Assembly (NCBI GenBank): GCA_002315735.1
Contig: DCIA01000004.1
Location: 113,067 to 177,066, forward strand
DNA from: Clostridiales bacterium UBA1738
GTDB taxonomy: Bacteria > Bacillota > Clostridia > UBA1381
DNA: 64,000 bases
Direction of reading: 5' to 3'
The position numbers were made by a program, and so were the translations under genes. How positions within the stretch are numbered: the first letter of the stretch is position 1; each line of letters starts with the position of its first letter. Shown here one piece after another: positions 56,692-63,983 of the stretch. The notes beneath the pieces were generated by a model. That model searched no databases, was not told where the DNA came from, and was given only the letters and a program-made list of their open reading frames with translations.

Positions 56692-56768
56692 TGGTACGCC
56701 GGAAGGGATTCGAACCCCCGACCTTTTGGTTCGTAGCCAAACACTCTATCCAACTGAGCTACCGGCGC
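56692..56768 (-). tRNA. tRNA-Arg (anticodon ACG)
   Basis: 77 nt on the minus strand with encoded CCA. The acceptor GCGCCGG pairs with CCGGCGT, the D-arm reads GCTCAGTTGGATAGAGT, the anticodon loop is CTACGAA, and the T-arm contains GGTTCGAATCC. Anticodon ACG (read as ICG) decodes CGU/CGC/CGA. Confidence 0.95.
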
Positions 56769-56844
56769 ATTTTTACAACAGAGAATATTATAGCACGGTA
56801 GTTTTAGTTTGTCAATAGATTTTGGCATTTTTCTTAATAAAATA

Positions 56845-57024
56845 TCATTGTTTTACAAGACATATTGCACTATCAATTATATTTCCAACATTTTTAAAAA
56901 ATCCGTCTGTCTTTTTATGCATTCTTCTTCTCTGCTTATCAGAAATCGGATCAAATGCCATAGTTACACAAGCACCAACTGCAATTCCCATAGTCATTCC
57001 TTTTATAAATCCCCAAGAATTCAT
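56845..57024 (-). CDS. 59-aa small protein with one membrane segment (YtxH-like size)
   Basis: Not recognised as a named family. ATG 57024 has GAGGAG upstream. Residues ~4-24 (WGFIKGMTMGIAVGACVTMA) form a glycine-rich membrane helix, followed by a basic patch (SDKQRRRMHKKT) and a short amphipathic tail. The pattern, Gly-rich helix then basic linker, resembles small YtxH/envelope proteins. It is upstream of and divergent from the DUF1015 gene. Confidence 0.65.
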   Translation of the reverse strand: MNSWGFIKGMTMGIAVGACVTMAFDPISDKQRRRMHKKTDGFFKNVGNIIDSAICLVKQ

Positions 57025-57124
57025 TTTTTGTCACTCCTCTCATAATTATTTTTAGTATGCTCAATATTATTTTTTTAATAACAAATTGCATAAAAAAAAC
57101 TAAAATTTTTGTGCTTATCTCAAC

Positions 57125-57153
57125 TTGACTATTTTTACATATTGTAATAAAAT
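57125..57153 (+). promoter_or_regulatory. Sigma-A promoter of the DUF1015 gene
   Basis: TTGACT, 17-bp spacer, TAAAAT, ending 19 bp before the start codon. Confidence 0.65.
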
Positions 57154-57171
57154 TATTTTGAGGTGATGACT

Positions 57172-58479
57172 ATGGCACAAATTAAAGCATTTAACGGATA
57201 TATTTTTTCCGAAGAAATTGTCGGTAATTTAGGAAATGTAATGGCTCCAAGTTATACGGTAGAATCCAATACTGAACTTGATTCTCTATATGATAATAGT
57301 GAATATAACGCTATTCGTTTAGTTCATGGCAAAACGTTTGAAAGCGACAACGAAAGTGAAAATAAATTTACACGTGCAAATGAATTTCTAGAAAAATGGA
57401 TTAGTGACGGAGTAATAAAAAAGGACGAAAAACCTGCTATCTATCTATATGAACAGGCTGTTTTGTTTCACGACACAGTTTATACAAACCGTGGATTTGT
57501 AACCCTTTTAAGCCTTGACGATTACGGAACAAAAGTGGTTTCTTGCGAAAATGCAACTCCAATTAATAAAAAGCATCGTTATGAACTTCTTTCAAAAACA
57601 AAGGCAAATTTCAATATGATTAGCTGTTTATATATAGAAAGCGAAAAGTTTTTGTCAAAACTAATCACCGAAATATCTGACACCACTCCTGATATTTCAT
57701 TTACATACACAGATGGAACAAAAGAGCGCTTATGGCGAATTTGTGACGAAAAAACGATTAGTTTTATCGTTGATGCACTATCTATACATACTCTTTATAT
57801 CGCCGATGGTCAAAATCGAATTGAAACAGCGCTAAAATATCGTAATGATTGCAAGGAAAAAAATCCAAATCATACAGGCACAGAGCCATATAACTATATT
57901 ATGGCGCTTCTTTCAAATGCTTATGATGACGGAATTGTCCAACTTCCATATCATAGATTGGTTAAGTTTGATAAGCCTTTCAACGAATCCTTTATGATAT
58001 CTGCTTTGCAAGATAATTTTAAAGTAGAGAAAATTATTGTCGACAAGGATACTTCTAATTTGGTTGATACCATTAAACATCAAATTGCGATTGCCAAAAC
58101 TGAAACCTCTCTTGCATTATACACAGGAAAAGATTATTTTTATAGGCTGACTCTCACTAACTCGGAGGCGATGAAAACCTATAATCCTGACAAAAGCGAT
58201 GCTTATTGCTCACTTGATGTTGCAGTTTTAAATTCATTAATTTTAGAAGATATCTTAGGAATAAACATGGAATCTTATGACGACAGGATAGTAATTACAA
58301 AGAGTGTAAATGAAGGAATAAAAAAAGTAACTTCTGACGAATTTGGCTGTTTATTTGCCATAAATCCGGTTAAGGATTCTCAAATAAGGTCGGTTGCAAC
58401 AGCCGGTGATAAATTACCGCCAAAATCAATTTGTCTTTTCCCAAAACCTATTACAGGCGTTGTAATTTACAAATTTTAA
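57172..58479 (+). CDS. DUF1015-family protein
   Basis: 435 residues. The family pattern is seen in the start (AFNGYIFSEEI), VMAPSYTVES, YNAIRLVHG, the central ADGQNRIETALKY and PYNYIMALLSNAYDDG. DUF1015 includes free-serine kinases (SerK/SbnI-type), so a small-molecule kinase role is possible. The family core is usually ADGHHR...; both His are replaced here (Gln, Asn), so activity may differ. ATG 57172 has GAGGTG at good spacing and is preferred to the in-frame GTG at 57163 and ATG at 57166. Confidence 0.8.
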   Translation: MAQIKAFNGYIFSEEIVGNLGNVMAPSYTVESNTELDSLYDNSEYNAIRLVHGKTFESDNESENKFTRANEFLEKWISDGVIKKDEKPAIYLYEQAVLFHDTVYTNRGFVTLLSLDDYGTKVVSCENATPINKKHRYELLSKTKANFNMISCLYIESEKFLSKLITEISDTTPDISFTYTDGTKERLWRICDEKTISFIVDALSIHTLYIADGQNRIETALKYRNDCKEKNPNHTGTEPYNYIMALLSNAYDDGIVQLPYHRLVKFDKPFNESFMISALQDNFKVEKIIVDKDTSNLVDTIKHQIAIAKTETSLALYTGKDYFYRLTLTNSEAMKTYNPDKSDAYCSLDVAVLNSLILEDILGINMESYDDRIVITKSVNEGIKKVTSDEFGCLFAINPVKDSQIRSVATAGDKLPPKSICLFPKPITGVVIYKF

Positions 58480-58510
58480 AAAAGGTGTTTATAAAAACAC
58501 CTTTTATTTT
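58480..58510. terminator. Bidirectional intrinsic terminator
   Basis: AAAAGGTGTTT, loop ATAA, AAACACCTTTT, with a T-run after it. It separates the DUF1015 gene from the convergent S26-like gene, whose stop lies inside it. Confidence 0.85.
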
Positions 58511-58968
58511 TTTACTATTCTCTTTTTTAAAAAATTATAGACTGTCAAATAGAAGTAATAACATCTTCTTTTAAACACGTGTTTTTTGCAATAGGATAGA
58601 TAGTTTTTATCTGTAAACGGCATAAATTCTTCACCTTTATATATTCCGGTTGCCAATGCCAAAATTTGTGAATCCTTTATCCCATATTCCCTTTCGCATT
58701 GATTATCGCCACAGCAAATATAACCATCTTTATTCTCGCCGACAATTCTGTGCAAAACAAACTGTCCGTTTTCACGCAAATAAAGAGGTAAATCATATTT
58801 TTTAAGTTTAGGTGGTGCTTTTTCCAACACTACGGTATCAACACCTTGCCTTATTAATGGCATCATACTCGTCCCTTTTGGCCCAAATCTTACCTTTTTA
58901 CCATCTTCAATTTGCTCTTTCATTATAGGCCAAAGTTCTTTTAGTGCAACTTGGTGCGCATTATTCAT
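58504..58968 (-). CDS. S24/S26 signal-peptidase-like protein
   Basis: 154 residues. Box B reads GTSMMPLI (Ser34), the box D position reads FVLHRIVG (His73 where bacterial signal peptidase I has Lys) and box E reads CCGDNQCE. There is no N-terminal membrane anchor, but a C-terminal hydrophobic stretch (CYYFYLTVYNFL). Ser-His forms occur in eukaryotic/archaeal-type signal peptidases and in uncharacterised proteins next to PqqD genes. It is the last gene of the glycyl-radical operon, 1 bp from PqqD, so it may process a peptide handled by PqqD. Confidence 0.7.
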   Translation of the reverse strand: MNNAHQVALKELWPIMKEQIEDGKKVRFGPKGTSMMPLIRQGVDTVVLEKAPPKLKKYDLPLYLRENGQFVLHRIVGENKDGYICCGDNQCEREYGIKDSQILALATGIYKGEEFMPFTDKNYLSYCKKHVFKRRCYYFYLTVYNFLKKRIVKK

Positions 58969-58969
58969 C

Positions 58970-59233
58970 TTACACCAACAACTTTCTGTTCTCTAATATT
59001 GTCAAAAATTCATCTACATCATTTGTAGCTGTTTCTCTGTCAATTTCATATTCTTCCAAAAGTTTTTCTGTTAGTTCTTCCTTAGTTATTTCTTCTTTTA
59101 GATTATTCCAAAGAAAAGCACCGGAATCGTTTAATGTAATCATTGCATTAAAATTTACTGCTTCTTCGCCGACAGCAACAACAATAAAATTACCCGCAAC
59201 TTCTCTTAAAATAAACCCATCTTTAATCTTCAT
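58970..59233 (-). CDS. PqqD-family peptide-chaperone (RRE-like) protein
   Basis: 87 residues. The PqqD winged-helix pattern is clear: REVAGNFIVVAVGEEAVNF, MITLNDSGAFLWNNL, then ELTEKLLEEYEID and a hydrophobic C-terminus. PqqD-type domains bind leader peptides and present them to radical SAM enzymes of RiPP pathways. Here the radical SAM neighbour, 3 bp upstream, is a glycyl-radical activase and I find no precursor peptide, so the partner is unknown. Confidence 0.85.
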   Translation of the reverse strand: MKIKDGFILREVAGNFIVVAVGEEAVNFNAMITLNDSGAFLWNNLKEEITKEELTEKLLEEYEIDRETATNDVDEFLTILENRKLLV

Positions 59234-59236
59234 ATT

Positions 59237-60025
59237 TTAGCCCCCAATTTGACATTCAAGTCCAACTTCTTCAACTATATTTTTTAATCTTTGCATCTTT
59301 TCATTTGGAATAAGTTCTAACTCGGAAAGCAAATACTCTCTTCCCAAACCTTTATATTTGTCTGCTCCAAGTCTATGATACGGCAAGAGATGAAGTTTTT
59401 TCACAGTTTTTAGGTTCTTTGTAAATTCTGCGATGCTTCTGATTTCACTTTCTGTATCATTAAATGTAGGTATCACAGGAACACGGATTGTAAGGTCATT
59501 ATGTACCTTTGCAATCCTTCTCGCATTTTCTAAAATAACTGAATTTGACTGTCCGCAAAATCTTTGATGTTTATCATTATCAATGTTTTTTATATCCATC
59601 AAAATATGGTCTGTGCATTTTAAATATCTCTCAATATATTCCCACTTTGCAAATCCGGTTGTTTCAATAGCAGTAGAAATGCCGATATTTTTTGCTGCAA
59701 TTAAAAGTGCTTCACCAAAATCAGGCTGTGCTAAGCATTCTCCGCCCGAAAGAGTCAGCCCGCCACCTGAGCGAAAATAATAATTTTTATCTTTCATAAC
59801 TTCAGTCATAACTTCTCTTACAGTTACATCTTTTCCGACAATCTTATTTTTTCCGCCAAATTCCATATTTTGAATATCAAATTTTTGACCTTCCGGATTA
59901 CAACACCACTTACATCTTAAAGGGCAACCTTTAAGGAAAACTATTGTTCGAATTCCCGGTCCGTCATGTATAGAGTATTTTTGTATATCAAAAATTCTAC
60001 CAACTACATCTAAGTAATCTTTCAT
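59237..60025 (-). CDS. Glycyl-radical-enzyme activating enzyme (radical SAM)
   Basis: 262 residues. The radical SAM cluster motif GCPLRCKWCCNPEGQ provides Cys34, Cys38 and Cys41; LTLSGGECLAQ is the SAM-binding GGE motif. It resembles pyruvate-formate-lyase activases. The usual extra ferredoxin-like insertion with two more Fe-S clusters seen in dehydratase activases is reduced: the segment after the motif (FDIQNMEFGGKNKIVG) has no cysteines. It abstracts hydrogen from Gly817 of the enzyme encoded 6 bp upstream. Confidence 0.9.
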   Translation of the reverse strand: MKDYLDVVGRIFDIQKYSIHDGPGIRTIVFLKGCPLRCKWCCNPEGQKFDIQNMEFGGKNKIVGKDVTVREVMTEVMKDKNYYFRSGGGLTLSGGECLAQPDFGEALLIAAKNIGISTAIETTGFAKWEYIERYLKCTDHILMDIKNIDNDKHQRFCGQSNSVILENARRIAKVHNDLTIRVPVIPTFNDTESEIRSIAEFTKNLKTVKKLHLLPYHRLGADKYKGLGREYLLSELELIPNEKMQRLKNIVEEVGLECQIGG

Positions 60026-60031
60026 AAAATC

Positions 60032-62563
60032 CTACCTGTCAAATGCTTGTTCTGTTCTATTAATAATATCATCTTGAAGTGAGCGTGAAAGAGTTGTAAA
60101 TAGTGCCGAATATCCTGCAACACGAACAACTAAATTCTTATAATTTTCAGGATGCTTTTGTGCATCTATTAGAGTTTCACGGCTTACAACATTAAACTGC
60201 ACATGCATACCCTTTTGGTCAAAATATCCACGTATGTATGATGCAAAGTTCTGCATTCCGGAAATTCCCGAAAGTGCTGACGGATGGAACTTTTGATTAT
60301 ATAGCGTTCCGTTTGATGCATTTGCATGGTCAAGCTTTGCAACAGAGTTTGCAGCAGCAGTTGGGCCTTTTACATCTCTTCCCGAAGCCGGGCCTACACC
60401 GTCGGCGATAGGCATTGTTGCAAGCCTTGCATCAGGAGTTGCTCCTGTTTGCTGACCAAGCGGCACATTTGCAGATACCGGATACAATCCCGCTTGGAAT
60501 TGTCCACCTCTTGGGTTTTTGTATTTTTCAACTTCTTTTGAATAGATATATGCAACTTCCTTGGCAAAAAGGTCGATTTCCGGAATGTCATTTCCATACT
60601 TTGGAAGTGCCTCAATATCTTCTTTAAGTTTCTTGAATCTTTGTTTTTGTTCATTCGAACATTTGTTTTTAACTTTTTCTTTGAAAATATCTTCGACTAT
60701 CTTTGGTGTAACTTCGTGTCCACTTTGTGAAAGCCTTAAAACTTCCTTTTCAGTAAGTTTTTTAGCACCTTCAAAAGCCAAATCTTCACCAAAATTATTA
60801 ATCATAGCCTCTTTAAAATCTTCAAGTGTGTACTTTTTATCCTCGTAAACAAGTTTTCTTATTGCGTATAAACCATCTGTCATATTTGCAATACCAAATC
60901 CTTGCGGGCCTGTGAAATTATATATTGCTCCACCCTCTTGAACACTTTTTCCACGCTTAATGCAGTCATCAACCATGGCAGATTGAAATGGAAGTGGGCA
61001 ACGAATACTATGAGCAACATCAATCGAATTGTCAGCATTTACCATAAGTCTGATATTATATTCCATTTGCTTTTTATATGCATCATAGAATTTTTCAAAG
61101 GTTGTAAATGATGATAGTTCTCCTGTTTTTATACTTGCCTCTTCTCCGTCATCAATTCCGTTATAGAAAACCATTTCTATCGGTCGACACATATTAAAGA
61201 ATGCTGCATCATGCCAACCATCAGTTTTTGTGGCAATTTGAGGTTCTACACAGCCGATTATATTATAATCCCTTGCATCTTCTAATGAAATCCCCCTACT
61301 CATCATCGACGGAATAATTATTTCATCATTATAAAATGCAGGAAGTCCAACTCCTGTACGAGTAAGTTCAACTGCTTTTAATAAAAATTCGTTAGGAGTG
61401 CCATTCCAAATTCTAACCGAGAATGACGGTGCCGGAAGTTGCGTATGCATTGATGCTCCAATACACATATATGATAAGTCGTTTGTTGCATCAAGACCAT
61501 CTCGTGTTTGTCCACCTGCAATCAAGTTTTGGAACAGGCTATATCCTGCAAAGCCTTCTGCAGATGCTGCATCTCTTACTTTATTTAAGTCGTTAAATTT
61601 TACCCAGATACAGTCAAGAAGTTCTTGAGCAAATTCCGGTGTAATAGTTCCTTTTTCTAGATCTTTTTTATAGAACGGATACATATATTGGTCAAATCTT
61701 CCCGGAGAAATTGAATGTCCGCTAGATTCTGTTTGCAATAACATTTGAATAAACCAAAAACTTTGGCACGCTTCAAAAAAGTTTGATGCACCATTTGCCG
61801 GAACATTCTCACAAGCGTCGGAAATCCATAATAGTTCTTGTTTTCTTTTAGAATCAGAACAGTTTTGTGCCATTTCGTATGCTAGTTTTGAATATCTTCT
61901 TGCATATTTAATGGCAGCATCACAGGATAGAATAACAGCCTCTAAAAATTCGTGCTTTTGAGAGTATTCAGGCATATAAACTTTGCATCTTTCAAGTTCT
62001 TCTGCCGCCTCTTTTATAAGTCCGTTAAAACCTATATTTATTATCTTTTCGTAGTTTACTGTAATGTGGCCTATCCCATTATAGAAATAGTTTCCGGCAG
62101 TAAACATATTATGTTTAATTGCTCTTTTTGTTTCTTCTGCCATATAGGAAAGTGCTAAATCCGAATTTGTTTTTCCTTTCCAGTATGGAAAAATACTTCT
62201 TAATATTTGCTTATTTTCTTCTGAAATATAGAAAGGGTCTGCACTTCTTGTTTCAAGGTTATCAAGTTCAGCCTCTAACCATTCATAAGAATATTCAGGA
62301 AAAAGTTGGCAACTTCTAGGTTTTTTCGTATTTGAACCTACTATTAATTCGCCTTCTCTAATAGTAATAGGGATATTTTCTAATATATGACAAAAAGCCA
62401 AAGCACGCCTTTTTATAATAGGCAAATCCTCTGTCATTTTGTAACTTTCTGTAACTAAAACAGCACGTTCTGTTTCTATTTGCGGCATCTGTGCAAACAG
62501 ATTGTCAATAAGCATCTTTATTCTGTTTGTCATAGGAATTCCGCCATGTTCAAACTCACTCAT
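60032..62563 (-). CDS. Glycyl radical enzyme, PFL2/dehydratase-like
   Basis: 843 residues from ATG 62563 (GGAGAAGG upstream; the frame extends to 62596 without SD). Active-site Cys438 and Glu440 lie in NIIGCVEPQ, followed by TDGWHDAAFFN; the radical Gly817 is in VVRVAGYSALF near the end. The GCVE motif puts it with glycerol/propanediol dehydratases, hydroxyproline dehydratase and choline lyase rather than pyruvate formate-lyase. The substrate cannot be fixed from sequence alone; no microcompartment genes are nearby. It heads an operon with activase, PqqD and the S26-like protein. Confidence 0.88.
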   Translation of the reverse strand: MSEFEHGGIPMTNRIKMLIDNLFAQMPQIETERAVLVTESYKMTEDLPIIKRRALAFCHILENIPITIREGELIVGSNTKKPRSCQLFPEYSYEWLEAELDNLETRSADPFYISEENKQILRSIFPYWKGKTNSDLALSYMAEETKRAIKHNMFTAGNYFYNGIGHITVNYEKIINIGFNGLIKEAAEELERCKVYMPEYSQKHEFLEAVILSCDAAIKYARRYSKLAYEMAQNCSDSKRKQELLWISDACENVPANGASNFFEACQSFWFIQMLLQTESSGHSISPGRFDQYMYPFYKKDLEKGTITPEFAQELLDCIWVKFNDLNKVRDAASAEGFAGYSLFQNLIAGGQTRDGLDATNDLSYMCIGASMHTQLPAPSFSVRIWNGTPNEFLLKAVELTRTGVGLPAFYNDEIIIPSMMSRGISLEDARDYNIIGCVEPQIATKTDGWHDAAFFNMCRPIEMVFYNGIDDGEEASIKTGELSSFTTFEKFYDAYKKQMEYNIRLMVNADNSIDVAHSIRCPLPFQSAMVDDCIKRGKSVQEGGAIYNFTGPQGFGIANMTDGLYAIRKLVYEDKKYTLEDFKEAMINNFGEDLAFEGAKKLTEKEVLRLSQSGHEVTPKIVEDIFKEKVKNKCSNEQKQRFKKLKEDIEALPKYGNDIPEIDLFAKEVAYIYSKEVEKYKNPRGGQFQAGLYPVSANVPLGQQTGATPDARLATMPIADGVGPASGRDVKGPTAAANSVAKLDHANASNGTLYNQKFHPSALSGISGMQNFASYIRGYFDQKGMHVQFNVVSRETLIDAQKHPENYKNLVVRVAGYSALFTTLSRSLQDDIINRTEQAFDR

Positions 62564-62599
62564 TTTCCTTCTCCTTTTCCCTAGAAATATATACAATAG

Positions 62600-62628
62600 A
62601 TTATATCACAAAATATTTTACATTTCAA
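62600..62628 (-). promoter_or_regulatory. Sigma-A promoter of the glycyl-radical operon
   Basis: TTGAAA (62628-62623), 17-bp spacer, TATAAT (62605-62600), 37 bp before the start codon. Confidence 0.75.
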
Positions 62629-62643
62629 TACAAATTTTGTATT
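62627..62643. promoter_or_regulatory. 17-bp inverted repeat, operator candidate
   Basis: AATACAAA T TTTGTATT, perfect arms around one base. It touches the -35 box of the glycyl-radical operon, a suitable position for a regulator. Confidence 0.5.
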
Positions 62644-62683
62644 TTTTTGTTTTTCTTGACTTTTCTTTGGTTTTATTTATTAA

Positions 62684-62712
62684 TTGACTTTTGATAATTA
62701 ATATGCTATCCT
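62684..62712 (+). promoter_or_regulatory. Sigma-A promoter of ruvX
   Basis: TTGACT, 17-bp spacer, TATCCT, 21 bp before the start codon and divergent from the glycyl-radical operon. Confidence 0.6.
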
Positions 62713-62733
62713 AATAACATAAGGAGAATTAAT

Positions 62734-63144
62734 ATGAGAATAATGGGAATTGATTATGGTGATGCCAGAGTTGGAGTTTCTGTAAGTGACCTTTTAGGTA
62801 TCACTGCTCAAGGTGTAGGCACTATAAAAAATCGTGGTTTAAAAAACCTGATAACAGATTTAGAAAAAAAAATTAACGAATACTCACCCGAAAAAATCGT
62901 AGTAGGCCTTCCAAAAAATATGGACGGAACCTTAGGCTTTCGTGCAGAGGCTACATATGAATTTGTAGATGCGCTAAAAGAAATATACAAAAATGAAATA
63001 GTTTTTTGGGACGAGCGTCTTACGACGGTTGGTGCGACAAGATATTTAAATATGACAAACACCACCGGAAAAAACAGGAAAAATGTTATTGACACTGTTT
63101 CCGCTTGTCTGATTTTGGAAGGTTATCTGCAAAAAAACAGTTGA
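62734..63144 (+). CDS. ruvX: Putative pre-16S rRNA nuclease / Holliday junction resolvase-like YqgF
   Basis: 136 residues, the normal length. The RNase H-like fold shows MGIDYGDARVGVSVSD (first catalytic Asp), IVVGLPKNMDGTLG, VFWDERLTTVGA (Glu/Arg) and NVIDTVSACLILEGYL (last Asp). It matures the 5' end of 16S rRNA and has been linked to recombination. The AAGGAGAA site precedes the start. It is followed by the DUF1292 gene, as in many Firmicutes. Confidence 0.95.
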   Translation: MRIMGIDYGDARVGVSVSDLLGITAQGVGTIKNRGLKNLITDLEKKINEYSPEKIVVGLPKNMDGTLGFRAEATYEFVDALKEIYKNEIVFWDERLTTVGATRYLNMTNTTGKNRKNVIDTVSACLILEGYLQKNS

Positions 63145-63169
63145 CAATATTGATTTTATATATTAAAAT
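63141..63169 (+). promoter_or_regulatory. Sigma-A promoter of the DUF1292 gene
   Basis: TTGACA, 17-bp spacer, TAAAAT. The -35 overlaps the ruvX stop codon, so the small gene can be expressed on its own. Confidence 0.65.
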
Positions 63170-63229
63170 ATAAGAGATTTAAGTAATATTTTTTGATTTA
63201 TAAATTATACTATGAATGGGAGATTAAAT

Positions 63230-63496
63230 ATGGACGATAATATTTTAATTATGGAAGATGAACAAGGTAATCCTGTCGAAATGATGGTTATCGATGTTTA
63301 TGAATTTAACGGAGCAACATACTTTGCACTTGTTGAAGTTATTGAAGGCAGTGCAGAAGAATCAGACGAAGTTGTTATTATGAGACTTGAAGGCGAAGGC
63401 GACGACGCTGAACTTATTGCAATCGAAGACGATGACGAACTTCAAGCAGCTTTTGATGAATTTGTTCGTCGTGATGAAGAATTAGCCGAAGAATAA
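63230..63496 (+). CDS. DUF1292 (YrzB-like) small acidic protein
   Basis: 88 residues from ATG 63230 (GGGAGA upstream). DDNILIMEDEQGNPVEMMVID and ALVEVIEG...VVIMRLEGEGDDAEL follow the DUF1292 pattern, and the C-terminus is rich in Asp/Glu. Function is unknown; it is commonly found downstream of ruvX in Firmicutes, as here. Confidence 0.9.
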   Translation: MDDNILIMEDEQGNPVEMMVIDVYEFNGATYFALVEVIEGSAEESDEVVIMRLEGEGDDAELIAIEDDDELQAAFDEFVRRDEELAEE

Positions 63497-63505
63497 TAAT
63501 TTGTT

Positions 63506-63702
63506 ACTTATCCCTGCGATTCACGTATAAAGCCCTTTATTTTTTACCAACACTTCTTTAACGGGACTTCTACTCTTTTTGTGGCATATACGCCTCCTTT
63601 CCCTTTGGGACTGCCAGTGGACATATAAAACAAAAAGGAGATAACCCACCTGCATATGCAGGTAAGAAATCAGGGCATCATCTACGGTCTGTGTGGGGGT
63701 TT
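63506..63702 (+). ncRNA. ssrS: 6S RNA candidate (~195 nt)
   Basis: The gap after DUF1292 folds as one long interrupted rod. The outer stem is made of ATCCC, CGTA and GCCCT on the 5' side (63510-63532) against AGGGC, TACG and GGGGG near 63672-63701. Inner pairs CTCTTTTTGT/ACAAAAAGGAG follow, with a small CACCTGCATATGCAGGT hairpin on the 3' side. The 5' segment has ACCAACACTTCTTTAACGGGA, which I associate with Clostridia 6S RNAs. A G-run and T-run end it. The central bubble would hold sigma-A RNA polymerase. An Rfam scan was not possible. Confidence 0.6.
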
Positions 63703-63711
63703 TTTATTTTT

Positions 63712-63750
63712 GCATCTGTGGCGGAATTGGCAGACGCGCATGGTTCAGGT
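63712..63750 (+). pseudogene. 5'-half relic of a tRNA-Leu gene
   Basis: The 5' half of a Leu-type tRNA is present: GTGGCGGAATTGGCAGACGC then CATGGTTCAGGT, parallel to the intact tRNA-Leu at 63897. After the anticodon loop the 3' anticodon strand, variable arm and T-arm are missing (TGCGTCACC... instead of the pairing strand). The ~145 bp between it and the intact tRNA hold nothing else that I recognise. Confidence 0.65.
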
Positions 63751-63896
63751 TGCGTCACCTCTGTGATAGATTGGGTTAATTCGGTTTTTGCCGTTTTAAT
63801 ATTTGTGGATTTAGCTGAAAAGTAGGATTTCTCTGGAAGTAAGCTTCACCTCGGATTGACTTCCCGTATAAAAATCAAGGTTACAATTTAATATTT

Positions 63897-63983
63897 GCGG
63901 ATATGGCGAAATTGGCAAACGCGTATGGTTCAGGTCCATATGAAAGTGATTTCTTGCAGGTTCAAGTCCTGTTATCCGCACCA
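63897..63983 (+). tRNA. tRNA-Leu (anticodon CAG)
   Basis: 87 nt with encoded CCA. Acceptor GCGGATA pairs with TATCCGC, the D-arm contains AATTGGCAAACGC, the anticodon loop TTCAGGT sits on a TATGG/CCATA stem, a short variable hairpin GAAAGTGATTTC follows, and the T-arm contains GGTTCAAGTCC. It decodes CUG. Confidence 0.93.

Noticed and set aside
56601..56828. 75-codon frame over the tRNA-Arg (with APVAQLDRVFGYEPKGRGFES)
   Set aside because: This is the well-known false protein produced by translating a tRNA gene.
62808..63095. 95-codon frame on the minus strand across ruvX
   Set aside because: It is fully contained in ruvX, has no SD and no recognisable content.
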